This document shows positions 43,386-54,440 of a stretch of 64,000 bases of DNA, in pieces. The notes beneath the pieces are model-generated. The model ran no database searches, had not been told where the DNA came from, and saw only the letters and a program-made list of their open reading frames with translations. A program made the translations under genes and the position numbers. Every line of letters starts with the position of its first letter. Positions within the stretch are counted from its first letter, which is position 1. This DNA is from an uncultured Gammaproteobacteria bacterium (lineage in GTDB: Bacteria; Pseudomonadota; Gammaproteobacteria; UBA6429; Thiohalophilaceae). The DNA is taken from the NCBI GenBank assembly GCA_913064945.1, contig CAJYAN010000010.1:83921-147920 (forward strand). The letters are read 5' to 3'.

Positions 43386-44567
43386 ATGAACAAAGGCGGC
43401 GGCATTTTTTCCTCGGGTAAGTTACTAACAGCATTGCTATCAATCGTGCTGTGCGTCACGTCTTGCGCGGACGTTTACGCAGCGAGTGCCGAGCAGCAGC
43501 ATAAGGCCAAAGAGCTGGCGCAGCTGCGTAAAAAAATCAGCGCGCTACGTGATGAAATGAACAAAACCAAGAGTCTGCATGACTCGGTCAGCGCCGAGCT
43601 GCGACAGCTGGAGCGCGACATTGGCAAACGTGTTAGCGCACTAAAAAAAATCAAACATCAATTACGTCAATCCAGCCGCAAGCTTCAAAAGTTAAAATCA
43701 CAGCAACAGCAATATCAGAAAGACCTGGCGACACAACAGGTTTTATTATCTCAGCAGGTGCGTACCGCCTATGCCATGGGTCGACAGGCCTTTTTAAAAT
43801 TACTCCTCAATCAGGAAAATCCGGCGGCCGTGGGTCGAACCATGACCTATTACAATTTTTTCAATCGTGCCCGCAGCCAGCGTATTGAAGTAGCGAGACA
43901 AACCATCGACCGCCTCGATAAGGTCAAGCGGGATATTCAGCAGGAGCAGGATCGCCTCAACCAGTTACTAAGTTCACAGCAGCAGGAAAAGGCCGCACTG
44001 GAAAGAACATCAGGGGCGCGCGCCGTGGTGGTCGTGAGGCTAAATAAAGAGTTACAAAGCAAGGGCGAGACGCTGGCGCGCTGGCTGGAAAATGAAAAGC
44101 AGCTGCAGCGCGTTGTCGAGGCCATCCACAGGGCAATGCCGGAAGTGCTCACCAGCCAGGGTGACGGTCCCTCCTTTAGGGCACAACGTGGTCATCTTAG
44201 CTGGCCGACCAGGGGCAGGCTCAAGGCCCTGTTTGGTAAACCCCGCGAGGCCGGTCAGGTGCGCTGGAATGGTGTGTTGATTGCGGCCCGCGAGGGGAGT
44301 GAGGTTCGGGCCATTTCTCATGGTCGTGTTGCCTATGCCGACTGGCTACGGGGCTATGGGCTATTGATGATTATCGACCATGGGAATGGCTATATGAGTC
44401 TGTATGGTCATAACCAGAGCTTATTTAAGGAGACTGGTGACTGGGTCGAGGCCGGTGAGGTCATTGGCAGTGTGGGTAAGAGCGGCGGCCAGGATCAGGC
44501 GGCCCTGTATTTTGAGATACGTCACAATGGTAAGCCACGAAACCCGACAAAATGGTGTAAGGGGTAA
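43386..44567 (+). CDS. envC: Murein hydrolase activator EnvC
   Basis: A 393-residue exported protein. A signal peptide (LLTALLSIVLCVTSCADVYA) precedes a long coiled coil (about residues 35-245), then a C-terminal LytM/M23 domain with HGRVAYADWLRGYGLLMIIDHGNGYMSLYGHN. The first metal-ligand motif is degenerate (WNGVLIAA in place of H-x-G-x-D) and the last reads LYFEIRHNG, so it should activate amidases at the division site rather than cut murein itself. It lies 27 nt after gpmI. Confidence 0.9.
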   Translation: MNKGGGIFSSGKLLTALLSIVLCVTSCADVYAASAEQQHKAKELAQLRKKISALRDEMNKTKSLHDSVSAELRQLERDIGKRVSALKKIKHQLRQSSRKLQKLKSQQQQYQKDLATQQVLLSQQVRTAYAMGRQAFLKLLLNQENPAAVGRTMTYYNFFNRARSQRIEVARQTIDRLDKVKRDIQQEQDRLNQLLSSQQQEKAALERTSGARAVVVVRLNKELQSKGETLARWLENEKQLQRVVEAIHRAMPEVLTSQGDGPSFRAQRGHLSWPTRGRLKALFGKPREAGQVRWNGVLIAAREGSEVRAISHGRVAYADWLRGYGLLMIIDHGNGYMSLYGHNQSLFKETGDWVEAGEVIGSVGKSGGQDQAALYFEIRHNGKPRNPTKWCKG

Positions 44568-44705
44568 GCAGACTCCCGACCAGGAAGTTTTGGAACGTCT
44601 GCGCTAAAAGATGTCCGATTGAAACATTTACGGTACTATCATTGGCAGTTGGTGCCTTACCATGGTCAGTGAGTTTGTGCTTCCATTAATTACACTAAAA
44701 AATAG

Positions 44706-46031
44706 ATGAAATTTATGAAGAATTTTACCCGTTCGTTTTTATTGGTTTCTCTGGGTCTTTTTACCGGACTGTTACTGGCGATTGGTCATGGCGTGATGGC
44801 AGAGAGATCCACCGATAATACTGGTGGCCTGCCACTCGAAGACATACGCTCGCTGAGCGAGGTGTTTGGCAAAATTAAGGAGAATTACGTCGAGAAGGTC
44901 TCAGATAAGACCCTGCTTGAAAATGCCATTCGGGGCATGCTGAGCGGGCTGGACCCACACTCGACCTACCTCGATAAAACGTCATACAAAGAATTGCGTG
45001 TTGGCACCACCGGTGAATTTGGTGGTCTGGGCATCGTGGTTGGGATGGAAGACGGTTTTGTCAAAGTCGTGTCACCTATTGATGATACACCGGCAGCACG
45101 GGCTGGTATTAAAGCCGGTGATCTTATAATCAAGCTGGATAAAAAGACCGTAAAAGGCATGACGCTGGATGATGCGGTGAAGCTGATGCGCGGTAAACCC
45201 GGTAGCAGTATCGACCTGACCGTAGTGCGCGAAGGCGAAACCAAGCCGCTGGTGATCAAGGTGGTCCGTGCCAAGATCCTCGTCAAGAGCGTGAAGCAAA
45301 AGACACTGGCGCCTGGATTTGGTTATATCCGCATTAGTCAGTTCCAGGAGCGGACCGGTCATGACCTGCGGGCCGCCATTACCAAGCTGAAAAAGGCCAA
45401 CCACAATAAATTGAAAGGCCTGGTGCTTGACCTGCGAAACAACCCCGGCGGCTTACTGGATGCAGCCGTTGCGGTATCCGATACCTTCCTCAAAAAGGGT
45501 GTGATTGTGAGTGTGCGTGGTCGTAACCCGGCGGCAGATATGAAGTATCAGGCCAACCCGAATGACTGGATTGATGGCGCACCACTGGTCGTACTTATCA
45601 ATGGCGGCACGGCCTCGGCCTCGGAAATTGTTTCCGGTGCCCTGCAGGATCACAAGCGCGCCATTATTATGGGGCAGCTATCATTTGGAAAGGGCTCGGT
45701 GCAGACGGTCGTCCCGCTTGGTAATGATACGGCCATCAAGCTGACAACTGCTCGCTACTACACCCCCAGTGGTCGCTCGATTCAGGCGCAGGGTATTCAG
45801 CCGGATATCAAGGTCGATAATCTGAAAGTAACGGCCAGCAAGGACCAGACGGACGGATTTATTAAGGAAGCCGATCTGAATAAACATTTGCTCAATGGGA
45901 ATGCCAGGCCGACGGATAAGAAGGCACAGGCCGAGCGGACCAAGGAACGGCTTAACCTGGCAAGTAAAGATTATGAGGTGTACGAAGCCCTGAACCTGCT
46001 TAAAGGTTTGGACCTGATGGGTCGACGATAG
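44706..46031 (+). CDS. ctpA: C-terminal processing peptidase, S41 family
   Basis: A 441-residue periplasmic protease. An N-terminal hydrophobic segment (FLLVSLGLFTGLLLAIGHGVMA) is a signal or anchor. A PDZ domain (about 95-175) has GLGIVVGMEDGFVKVVSPIDDTPAARAGIKAGDLI. The S41 core has LVLDLRNNPGGLLDAAVAVSD, the catalytic Ser in NGGTASASEIVSGALQDH and Lys in GQLSFGKGSVQT. CtpA enzymes trim envelope proteins and hydrolases. Its place between envC and yibQ fits an envelope role. Confidence 0.94.
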   Translation: MKFMKNFTRSFLLVSLGLFTGLLLAIGHGVMAERSTDNTGGLPLEDIRSLSEVFGKIKENYVEKVSDKTLLENAIRGMLSGLDPHSTYLDKTSYKELRVGTTGEFGGLGIVVGMEDGFVKVVSPIDDTPAARAGIKAGDLIIKLDKKTVKGMTLDDAVKLMRGKPGSSIDLTVVREGETKPLVIKVVRAKILVKSVKQKTLAPGFGYIRISQFQERTGHDLRAAITKLKKANHNKLKGLVLDLRNNPGGLLDAAVAVSDTFLKKGVIVSVRGRNPAADMKYQANPNDWIDGAPLVVLINGGTASASEIVSGALQDHKRAIIMGQLSFGKGSVQTVVPLGNDTAIKLTTARYYTPSGRSIQAQGIQPDIKVDNLKVTASKDQTDGFIKEADLNKHLLNGNARPTDKKAQAERTKERLNLASKDYEVYEALNLLKGLDLMGRR

Positions 46032-46065
46032 TCTTTACGGGGTCATTTTAATGAGGTTATAGGAT

Positions 46066-46857
46066 ATGAATCGGGGCTGGTATTACGCAATTTTCTTCTT
46101 ACTTGCGCTGACCAGCCCCGTTCTGTATGCCGAAGCCACGATCAGTATTATTATCGATGATATGGGCTATCGTCTGGCGCTTGGGCGTCGTGCGGTTAAT
46201 TTGCCCGGTGTCATGACCTATGCCTTCCTGCCACATGCGCCACACTCAAAATTCCTGGCGAAAAAAGTACACGCGCAACACAAACAGGTCATGTTGCACC
46301 AGCCGATGACGGCGGAGAGCCATCGAAACATGGGTCCCGGCGGGCTGGACATGGGCATGAATGCCGCGCAGCTCGCCAGTGTGTTGGCAGGCAATCTTGC
46401 CTCAGTGCCTTATGTTGAAGGCGTCAACAACCATATGGGTAGCCTGCTGACGCAACAGAAATCCATAATGGATCTGTTCATGCAGACACTGGCCAGGCGG
46501 GGTCAGCTATTTTTTATTGATAGTCGCACCACCAGCGCCAGCGTGGCCCTGATGGAGGCCAGGGAAAATGGCATTGCCAGTGCCTCGCGGGATGTCTTTC
46601 TGGATGACGATCGATCGCCGCTTATGATTAATCGTCAGCTGGATATTCTGGTTCGCAAGGCACGCCGCAGGGGCTATGCCCTGGCCATTGGGCATCCGTA
46701 TCCCGAAACTGTGGATGTGCTTGAGGCGCGCCTGCCACAGTTACAGGCAGAGGGTATTCAGATGGTGAAGGCCAGTGTTTATATCGCCGACAAAGATCAA
46801 AAGAGGTTGTTATGGCAAGCGTCCTTGTCCCCCTCGCCCAGGGCTGTGAAGAACTAG
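46066..46857 (+). CDS. Divergent polysaccharide deacetylase family protein (YibQ-like)
   Basis: A 263-residue exported protein. A signal peptide (YYAIFFLLALTSPVLYA) precedes ISIIIDDMGYRLALGRRAVNLPG, then VMLHQPMT, EGVNNHMGSLLT and FFIDSRTT, the landmarks of the YibQ family. It keeps acidic and His residues resembling a deacetylase metal site, but enzymatic activity is not established for the family. E. coli yibQ also follows envC. Its 3' end overlaps the DJ-1 gene by 46 nt. Confidence 0.88.
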   Translation: MNRGWYYAIFFLLALTSPVLYAEATISIIIDDMGYRLALGRRAVNLPGVMTYAFLPHAPHSKFLAKKVHAQHKQVMLHQPMTAESHRNMGPGGLDMGMNAAQLASVLAGNLASVPYVEGVNNHMGSLLTQQKSIMDLFMQTLARRGQLFFIDSRTTSASVALMEARENGIASASRDVFLDDDRSPLMINRQLDILVRKARRRGYALAIGHPYPETVDVLEARLPQLQAEGIQMVKASVYIADKDQKRLLWQASLSPSPRAVKN

Positions 46858-47366
46858 AGGCGGTTACCATTACGGATCTATTGACCCGTGCTGGTATTAA
46901 AGTCGTCACCGCTGGCCTGGATAAGCAGCCGGTTATTGCCAGTCGCGGCATGCGGCTGATTCCTGACATGGATCTGGATCAGGCGCTGCAGCAGGACTAC
47001 GACATGCTTGTTCTACCGGGTGGCCTGCCCGGGGCGGATCACCTCAACGATGACGGGCGTATTCAGGCGCTGGTAAGGCGCATGGCCACCGCCGACAAAT
47101 ATGTCGCTGCCATTTGTGCCGCACCGAAAGTACTGGCGACGGCCGGGTTGCTCGATAACCGCCGGGCAACCAGCTTTCCAGGTGCCCTGAATCAATCGAC
47201 GATTTCAGGCCTGGATTATCGTCAGGAGGCGGTGGTGGTCGATCACAGGCTGGTGACTTCACGCGGCCCGGGTACGGCCATGGATTTTGCCTTGAAATTG
47301 ATCGAGCTATTAACGACTAAGGCGAAACGTGACGAGGTGGAGTCCCAGCTACAGCGTGTGCAATGA
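46812..47366 (+). CDS. DJ-1/PfpI-family protein (YajL-like)
   Basis: A 184-residue cytosolic protein: VLVPLAQGCEELEAVTITDLLTRAG with the conserved Glu, LVLPGGLPGADHL, and the nucleophile Cys102 in AAICAAPKVLATAGLLDNRRATSFPG. Closest in form to YajL, which acts as a stress chaperone and has been linked to glyoxal detoxification or protein deglycation. It starts inside yibQ (46-nt overlap, different frame) after AAGAGG, so translation is coupled. Confidence 0.92.
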   Translation: MASVLVPLAQGCEELEAVTITDLLTRAGIKVVTAGLDKQPVIASRGMRLIPDMDLDQALQQDYDMLVLPGGLPGADHLNDDGRIQALVRRMATADKYVAAICAAPKVLATAGLLDNRRATSFPGALNQSTISGLDYRQEAVVVDHRLVTSRGPGTAMDFALKLIELLTTKAKRDEVESQLQRVQ

Positions 47367-47473
47367 TAGCGTTGTGATTGTCCTGAATGTATCTTAGCTC
47401 GACGGACACTACTGGGCGTATAGACTTAGGCCGTTGTAGGTATATGTCCGTACAGCAATCCAGCCGCAGGTGT

Positions 47474-47493
47474 CACTAAACTTTATTTTAGTG
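47474..47493. promoter_or_regulatory. Short inverted repeat before the DUF6316-like gene
   Basis: CACTAAA, CTTTAT, TTTAGTG: perfect 7-bp arms ending 25 bp before the ATG at 47519. AT-rich, so a poor terminator; an operator or a leader hairpin is possible. Confidence 0.35.
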
Positions 47494-47518
47494 TAATGAG
47501 GCGGTGTGGAGGTGGCAT

Positions 47519-47737
47519 ATGACAGGTTTATATCTGAGTCGATATGGAGAGTCACAGCATCATTTTAACCGACATGATAAGCGGCTTTATTGCATTGATA
47601 ATGAGTGGTATTTCCTGGTGCGGCGTGGCTATGACCAGGGGCCCTATGAGAGCGAAGGCGAGGCGCGTGGGGCATTGATAGATTTTGTGCAGAAACAGCT
47701 CAATTTTGAAAAAAAGCCCAGCATAACAGGCAGGTAA
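47519..47737 (+). CDS. Small conserved protein, DUF6316-like
   Basis: A 72-residue soluble protein with RYGESQHHFNRHDKRLYCIDNEWYFLVRRGYDQGPYESEGEARGALIDFV as its core; the WYF-x-x-R-x-G and GPYES-x-x-EA patterns match a small gammaproteobacterial family that I believe is DUF6316. Function is unknown; the WYF...GP layout suggests a compact beta-domain. The ATG at 47519 has GGAGG 6 nt upstream and is preferred to a GTG at 47504. Confidence 0.65.
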   Translation: MTGLYLSRYGESQHHFNRHDKRLYCIDNEWYFLVRRGYDQGPYESEGEARGALIDFVQKQLNFEKKPSITGR

Positions 47738-47872
47738 ATAGCGCCTCGACTTCCCGGTGGCCAGAGCGTCGGCTAGTATCCGGTCAACATCGATAATTAT
47801 CATTTTCCGCGTTGGCTAAACTTCATACAGCGCGTAAAATAACGTGTTTTCCCTAAAGCAAAAGTGTGCAGC

Positions 47873-49768
47873 ATGTTTTATCAGGATCAATTTGACGTCA
47901 TTGTTGTGGGTGGAGGACACGCCGGGACCGAGGCTGCCCTGGCGGCGGCGCGTATGGGGGTACGGACCCTGTTGCTGACGCACAATATCGAGACCCTGGG
48001 GCAGATGAGCTGTAATCCGGCCATTGGCGGCATAGGTAAGGGTCACCTGGTCAAAGAAGTCGATGCCCTGGGCGGTCTGATGGCTCAGGCCATCGACAAG
48101 TCCGGTATCCAGTTTCGTATCCTCAATGCCAGCAAGGGTCCAGCGGTACGTGCTACCCGCGCCCAGGCGGATCGCACCCTGTATCGCCAGGCGGTGCGTG
48201 CGGTGCTGGAGAATACCCCCAATCTGAGTCTGTTCCAGCAGGCCGTTGATGACCTGATAGTCGAATCGGATCGTGTCGTCGGTGTCGTGACGCAGATGGG
48301 ACTGAAGTTTCACGCCCGTGCCGTGGTCCTGACGGTGGGCACCTTCCTCGGTGGCCGTATCCATATCGGTCTGGAGAATTTTGAGGGTGGTCGTGCCGGT
48401 GACCCACCGGCCAATGCCCTGTCGCGTCGTCTGCGTGACCTGCCTTTTAAGGTTGAGCGTCTCAAGACCGGTACACCACCCCGTATTGATAGCAAGTCCA
48501 TCGACTTTTCGGCGCTGGAGGCCCAGCCCGGTGATACGCCGGTACCGGTATTTTCTTTCATGGGCAGTGCCGCCGAGCATCCGCGCCAGGTCGCCTGTTA
48601 TATCACCCACACCAATGAAAAGACCCACGACGTGATCCGCGCCGGTCTGGATCGATCGCCGATGTATAGTGGTGTTATCGAGGGTACCGGGCCGCGTTAC
48701 TGTCCCTCGATTGAAGACAAGGTGGTACGTTTTGCCGACAAGACCTCACATCAAATCTTTGTCGAACCCGAGGGCCTGACCACGACCGAGGTCTACCCCA
48801 ATGGTATCTCGACCTCCCTGCCCTTTGACGTGCAGTACGAACTGGTGCGCTCCATGAAGGGCTTTGAAAATGCCCATATCACCCGGCCCGGCTACGCTAT
48901 TGAATACGACTTTTTTGATCCGCAGGACCTTAAATATTCCCTGGAGACAAAATTTATTGCCGGCCTGTTTTTCGCCGGCCAGATTAACGGTACAACCGGC
49001 TATGAAGAGGCGGCCGCGCAGGGTCTGCTGGCCGGCCTGAATGCCGGCTTGCAGGTGCAGGACAAAGACGCCTGGACGCCACGGCGTGACGAGGCATATC
49101 TCGGCGTACTGGTGGATGATTTAATCGCCTGTGGCACTAGCGAGCCCTATCGGATGTTTACCTCGCGGGCCGAATATCGCCTGCTGCTGCGCGAAGACAA
49201 TGCCGACCTGCGTCTAACGGCAAAGGGCCGTGAGATGGGCCTGATCGACGATGTGCGCTGGCAGGCCTTTACTGAAAAACGTGAGGCAATTGAAAAAGAG
49301 ACCCGGCGTTTGCAGTCTACCTGGGTACAGCCGGATAAGCTGGACACCGAATTACAGCAACAGATCCTGGGCAAGGTCCTGTCGCGTGAGGCCAGCCTTT
49401 ATGAGCTACTACGCCGTCCTGAAATGGGCTATGAAAATCTACATCGACTGGTGGGGACATCAGCACAGCCGTTAGTACCGGTGGTCACCGAGCAGGTGGA
49501 AATTCAGGCAAAATACTCTGGCTATATTGAACGGCAAAAAGAGGAGATCGAAAAGCAGCGTCGCCACGAGGATAAGATAATTCCAGTCGATTTTGCCTTT
49601 GATAGGATTAAAGGTCTGTCGGCGGAAGTGAGTGAAAAACTCATGCGGGTCAAACCGGCGACGGTGGGCCAGGCATCCCGCATTCCCGGAATGACACCCG
49701 CCGCTATATCAATTTTACTGGTATATTTGAAGAAGCGTGAGCATTTAAACGAGCGTCATACTGCCTGA
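47873..49768 (+). CDS. mnmG: tRNA uridine-5-carboxymethylaminomethyl modification enzyme MnmG
   Basis: A 631-residue FAD protein that, with MnmE, makes cmnm5U at the wobble position of some tRNAs. The N-terminal FAD site is [71 protein letters not shown] and [20 protein letters not shown] follow, with the C-terminal helical domain ending in [28 protein letters not shown]. The ATG at 47873 gives the family N-terminus. It begins the mnmG-rsmG-parAB-atp series; mnmE is not in the window. Confidence 0.96.
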   Translation: MFYQDQFDVIVVGGGHAGTEAALAAARMGVRTLLLTHNIETLGQMSCNPAIGGIGKGHLVKEVDALGGLMAQAIDKSGIQFRILNASKGPAVRATRAQADRTLYRQAVRAVLENTPNLSLFQQAVDDLIVESDRVVGVVTQMGLKFHARAVVLTVGTFLGGRIHIGLENFEGGRAGDPPANALSRRLRDLPFKVERLKTGTPPRIDSKSIDFSALEAQPGDTPVPVFSFMGSAAEHPRQVACYITHTNEKTHDVIRAGLDRSPMYSGVIEGTGPRYCPSIEDKVVRFADKTSHQIFVEPEGLTTTEVYPNGISTSLPFDVQYELVRSMKGFENAHITRPGYAIEYDFFDPQDLKYSLETKFIAGLFFAGQINGTTGYEEAAAQGLLAGLNAGLQVQDKDAWTPRRDEAYLGVLVDDLIACGTSEPYRMFTSRAEYRLLLREDNADLRLTAKGREMGLIDDVRWQAFTEKREAIEKETRRLQSTWVQPDKLDTELQQQILGKVLSREASLYELLRRPEMGYENLHRLVGTSAQPLVPVVTEQVEIQAKYSGYIERQKEEIEKQRRHEDKIIPVDFAFDRIKGLSAEVSEKLMRVKPATVGQASRIPGMTPAAISILLVYLKKREHLNERHTA

Positions 49769-49812
49769 AACGTACAGATAAGTTAATTAATAAATGAGGG
49801 AGGAACCCCACT

Positions 49813-50268
49813 ATGTTACGTCTATTCGTATTTATAATTGCCGTCACTTTGTCACCCCTGGCCCTGGCTGCCGATAATAACGGCCTGATCAGTAAAAAGA
49901 GCCCCTATAGTGTTAGTAAAACACTGGACCGCCTCGAAGCCGTGCTGAAGAAAAAAGGTATTACGGTCGCCCTGCGCTGGAGCCATAGTGATCGCGCCCG
50001 AAATGTGGGCATTCCGCTGCGCGACACCGAGCTGTTGATTTTCGGTAACCCCAAGCTGGGTAGCCATATGTTCACGGCCAACCAGATGTCCGGCATTGAT
50101 TTCCCTATGAAGGCGCTGGCGTGGGAAGACAAAAATGGTACGGTATGGCTGACGTACAACGATCCCGCCTATTTTGCCAGGCGCCACCACATAACCAGTC
50201 GTGACAAGATCGTAAAAAAAATGACGGCGGCGCTGAATAACCTGACCAATGCGGCAATCGCCAAATAA
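49813..50268 (+). CDS. DUF302-family exported protein
   Basis: A 151-residue protein with a signal peptide (LRLFVFIIAVTLSPLALAAD) and a DUF302 domain: SVSKTLDRLEAVLKKKGITVALRWSHSDRARNVGIPLRDTELLIFGNPKLGS in sequence, then QMSGIDFPMKALAWEDKNGTVWLTYNDP. DUF302 has a small alpha/beta fold; ligand and role are unknown. A GGGAGGA site precedes the ATG. It is inserted between mnmG and rsmG, which are adjacent in most relatives. Confidence 0.87.
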   Translation: MLRLFVFIIAVTLSPLALAADNNGLISKKSPYSVSKTLDRLEAVLKKKGITVALRWSHSDRARNVGIPLRDTELLIFGNPKLGSHMFTANQMSGIDFPMKALAWEDKNGTVWLTYNDPAYFARRHHITSRDKIVKKMTAALNNLTNAAIAK

Positions 50269-50277
50269 ATCTAAATC

Positions 50278-50916
50278 TTGATAGTCTCCGACGCGTTTGC
50301 CAGGCTCGAGCCTGTTTTACAGGAAGGCCTGGCAGCGTTGGCCCTGCCCGCCGATCTTGGCGTGCCACTGCTTGCCTATCTGACACTGCTGGCAAAATGG
50401 AATAAGGCCTATAACCTGACATCCGTACGCACACCAGAGGAGATGATCTGCCGGCACCTGCTCGATAGCCTTAGTGTCATGCCGTTTCTCAACGGCAACC
50501 GCATCCTGGATGTGGGGACAGGGCCGGGCCTGCCCGGTATCCCCCTTGCCCTGGCAGTACCGGCGGGGTCATTCACTTTATTAGATAGCCTGGGGAAAAA
50601 AACCCGCTTTATACAACAGGTTATCAATACGCTCGAGCTGGCGAATGTGACTGTGTTACAGTCACGGGTGGAGGACTTTCAACCAGGACAAGGTTATAGC
50701 ACGGTGATATCGCGTGCCTTCTCCAGTCTGCAGGACATGGTGCGCCAGAGTCGACACTGCCTTGAGGCAGGTGGACATATGCTGGCAATGAAAGGTCAAT
50801 ATCCACAGGCCGAGCTGGATCAGCTGGGGGATGATATTGAGGTTTTGTCCATACAACGACTTGAGGTGCCGGGCTTGCCAGCTGAGCGACATCTCGTCAT
50901 GATGACAGCACGATAA
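50278..50916 (+). CDS. rsmG: 16S rRNA (guanine527-N7)-methyltransferase RsmG
   Basis: A 212-residue SAM-dependent methyltransferase. YLTLLAKWNKAYNLTSVRTPEEMICRHLLDSL is the family opening; the SAM site is ILDVGTGPGLPGIPLAL and FTLLDSLGKKTRFIQQVI follows. The proposed start is a TTG at 50278, 9 nt after the DUF302 gene, chosen on length; it has no good ribosome binding site, so the exact N-terminus is uncertain. Confidence 0.93.
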   Translation: MIVSDAFARLEPVLQEGLAALALPADLGVPLLAYLTLLAKWNKAYNLTSVRTPEEMICRHLLDSLSVMPFLNGNRILDVGTGPGLPGIPLALAVPAGSFTLLDSLGKKTRFIQQVINTLELANVTVLQSRVEDFQPGQGYSTVISRAFSSLQDMVRQSRHCLEAGGHMLAMKGQYPQAELDQLGDDIEVLSIQRLEVPGLPAERHLVMMTAR

Positions 50917-50934
50917 GGATGGGGAGATACTGGC

Positions 50935-51729
50935 ATGGGTAAGATCATTGCCATCGCGAATCAAAAAGGTGGTGTGGGTAAAACCACTACCTGCATAAAC
51001 CTGGCGGCCTCGCTGGCGGCGACCAGGCGCAAGGTCCTGCTGGTTGATCTGGATCCGCAGGGTAATGCCACCATGGGCAGCGGTGTGGACAAGAATTCCA
51101 TTAATCTAACCACCTGTGATGTACTGCTTGGCGACGTTAGCCTCGAGGACGCCCTGCTTCGCCCGCAAGGTCTTGGATTTGATGTCCTGCCCGGCAATAG
51201 TGACCTGACGGCCGCCGAAGTTGCACTCATGCAAATGGCGGATAAGGAAAAACGCCTGCGTAATGCGCTGACCCAGGCCAGAGAGCACTACCATTATATT
51301 CTGATCGACTGCCCTCCTTCGCTGAACATGCTGACCTTGAATGCACTGGTTGCATCGCAGTCGGTAATGATTCCCATGCAGTGTGAGTATTATGCCCTAG
51401 AGGGCTTGTCGGCCCTGCTCAATACTATTGAACAGATCAAGCAGTCGGTTAATCCTGAGCTGGAAGTGGAGGGCCTGCTGCGGACCATGTTCGACCCACG
51501 CAATAATCTGTCCAATGATGTCTCAGGCCAGTTGATTTTGCATTTTCCGAAGAAGGTCTACCGTACTGTAATCCCGCGCAATGTGCGGTTAGCCGAGGCA
51601 CCAAGCCATGGTCTGCCGGTCATCACCTATGACAAGACTTCGCGTGGTGCCCTCGCCTATCTTGCCCTGGCGGGTGAGATTTTACGCAACGAAGAAAATA
51701 CCCACTTGCTGGGTGCCGTCAACAGTTAG
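50935..51729 (+). CDS. parA: Chromosome-partitioning ATPase ParA (Soj)
   Basis: A 264-residue deviant-Walker ATPase: [59 protein letters not shown] and the nucleoid-binding C-terminus. With ParB and parS it positions the replication origin region. It starts 18 nt after rsmG behind a GGGGAG site, and parB follows 11 nt later. Confidence 0.96.
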   Translation: MGKIIAIANQKGGVGKTTTCINLAASLAATRRKVLLVDLDPQGNATMGSGVDKNSINLTTCDVLLGDVSLEDALLRPQGLGFDVLPGNSDLTAAEVALMQMADKEKRLRNALTQAREHYHYILIDCPPSLNMLTLNALVASQSVMIPMQCEYYALEGLSALLNTIEQIKQSVNPELEVEGLLRTMFDPRNNLSNDVSGQLILHFPKKVYRTVIPRNVRLAEAPSHGLPVITYDKTSRGALAYLALAGEILRNEENTHLLGAVNS

Positions 51730-51740
51730 GATTTTATTCA

Positions 51741-52634
51741 ATGGCAAGTAAAAAACGTGGCTTGGGTCGAGGTCTGGATGCCCTGCTGGGCGGTAGTAAT
51801 CTAAATCCCGTCTCGGTGGCCGAAACGGCCAGTCAGACGGGGGCGGTGGGTAAAGAAGGTATTCAATCCCTGCCGGTTGATATTATTGAGCGTGGCCGCT
51901 ACCAGCCGCGACAGGATTTTAATGCGGAAGCCCTACAGGAGCTGGCAGATTCCATCTCTGCCCAGGGCGTGGTACAGCCGATCGTGGTACGGCCCCACCC
52001 GGATAAGGCAGGTCAGTATGAGCTGATCGCCGGTGAACGTCGCTGGCGTGCTACCCAGCTGGCGGGTCTGCATGAGATTCCTGTTGTCATACGCGATGTC
52101 TCCGATCAGACCGCCATGGCCATGGGGTTGATTGAGAATATTCAACGTGAAGAACTCAACCCGATGGAACAGGCATTTGCCCTGCATCGCCTGATTGATG
52201 AGTTTGCGCTAACACACCAGGAGGCCGCCGAGGCCGTTGGGCGTTCGCGTGCGGCTGTTTCTAATTTATTACGTCTCCTGTCACTGCAGGGAGAAGTCAA
52301 AAATCTACTGGAGGCCGGTGATCTGGAAATGGGTCATGCCCGTGCCTTACTGGCACTGGAGAGTGGTGCACAAATTCAGGCCGCACGACAGGTCGCGAAA
52401 AAGGGGCTTTCGGTGCGTGAGACCGAGGCTCTGGTTCGGCGGTTATTAAAGCCGGGGGCGGCGATAGCAAGTGAGCCTCACATCGACCCGGATACCCAGC
52501 GCCTACAGGATGAGCTTGCCGAGAAACTGGGGGCCAGGGTTCAGTTCCTGCATGGTGCAAAGGGTAAGGGCAAATTGCTGATTCACTATAACAATCTTGA
52601 TGAGCTGGATGGCATTTTGGAGCACATAAAGTAA
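51741..52634 (+). CDS. parB: Chromosome-partitioning protein ParB (Spo0J)
   Basis: A 297-residue CTP-dependent DNA clamp. The start KKRGLGRGLDALLGG is the ParA-contact peptide. The CTPase domain has RYQPRQDFNAEALQELADSI and LIAGERRWRATQLAGL, with IENIQREELNPMEQA. The parS-binding helix-turn-helix is LTHQEAAEAVGRSRAAVSNLLRLL, and a C-terminal dimerisation domain follows. I saw no consensus parS 16-mer near the gene. Confidence 0.96.
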   Translation: MASKKRGLGRGLDALLGGSNLNPVSVAETASQTGAVGKEGIQSLPVDIIERGRYQPRQDFNAEALQELADSISAQGVVQPIVVRPHPDKAGQYELIAGERRWRATQLAGLHEIPVVIRDVSDQTAMAMGLIENIQREELNPMEQAFALHRLIDEFALTHQEAAEAVGRSRAAVSNLLRLLSLQGEVKNLLEAGDLEMGHARALLALESGAQIQAARQVAKKGLSVRETEALVRRLLKPGAAIASEPHIDPDTQRLQDELAEKLGARVQFLHGAKGKGKLLIHYNNLDELDGILEHIK

Positions 52635-52772
52635 GGCTGTAGCGGGGCTGCGCGAAATTAAAACGACGTAACTGGCTGCCGAAAAATCGACCTATATCCC
52701 CGGCATACGTTTGCTCTAGGATACGGAACAGATTATACTTCGCGCCCGAGTTAATGGCGGTATCAGTATATT

Positions 52773-53180
52773 TTGAGGGCCTATATTTTGCCAGTTCAAG
52801 ATACTGCTTTTGACAGGACTCTGCGCCGAATTCTCCTGGTACAGGCAATTTTTACCGGGATTAGCGCATTGTTTTGCGCAATGATATGGGGACATGAATT
52901 TGTCATAGCGGTGCTGTATGGTGGCACCGTGACAATTGTCACGACATTTTATAGTGGCTGGCGATTGAAAATAGCCACAAAAGGCAACGCGCAAGGCCCG
53001 GCTCTCAACATGGCCGAGTTCTACAAGAGCACCTTGCTACGATTTATTTTGGTAATTGCCCTGCTAATGCTTGGACTTGGATATCTCAGGCTGACACCGC
53101 TGGCTGTGATAGCAGGCTTTGCAATTACCCAGACAGGTTATTTATTTGCTCGCGGATATGCTCCGAGGCGGCGCGGCTAA
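52773..53180 (+). CDS. atpI: ATP synthase subunit I (AtpI)
   Basis: A 135-residue four-helix membrane protein at the head of the ATP synthase operon. RRILLVQAIFTGISALFCAMIWG and GGTVTIVTTFYSGWRLK are the first helices and loop; the end LAVIAGFAITQTGYLFARGYAPR is also typical. AtpI helps c-ring assembly. No ATG fits: TTG at 52773 or TTG at 52788 is the likely start. The 138-bp gap after parB probably contains the main operon promoter. Confidence 0.85.
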   Translation: MRAYILPVQDTAFDRTLRRILLVQAIFTGISALFCAMIWGHEFVIAVLYGGTVTIVTTFYSGWRLKIATKGNAQGPALNMAEFYKSTLLRFILVIALLMLGLGYLRLTPLAVIAGFAITQTGYLFARGYAPRRRG

Positions 53181-53195
53181 AACAGAATTTATTAA

Positions 53196-54107
<912 letters not shown>

Positions 54108-54146
54108 GATTTTGGTTCTTAATTTTTTAACTTTATATATTTATAG

Positions 54147-54392
<246 letters not shown>

Positions 54393-54440
54393 GGCAAGGC
54401 GAGAGCGTAACCACTCAACGTTAGAGAGAAAGGTTCGCAA

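Noticed and set aside
47367..47872. Chromosomal origin upstream of mnmG, as in E. coli
   Set aside because: No TTATNCACA boxes were found there and the gap is occupied by a small conserved gene.
47816..48628. Leftward 270-codon open frame opposite mnmG
   Set aside because: The opposite strand is unambiguous mnmG with FAD-binding motifs; the antisense frame is a composition artefact.
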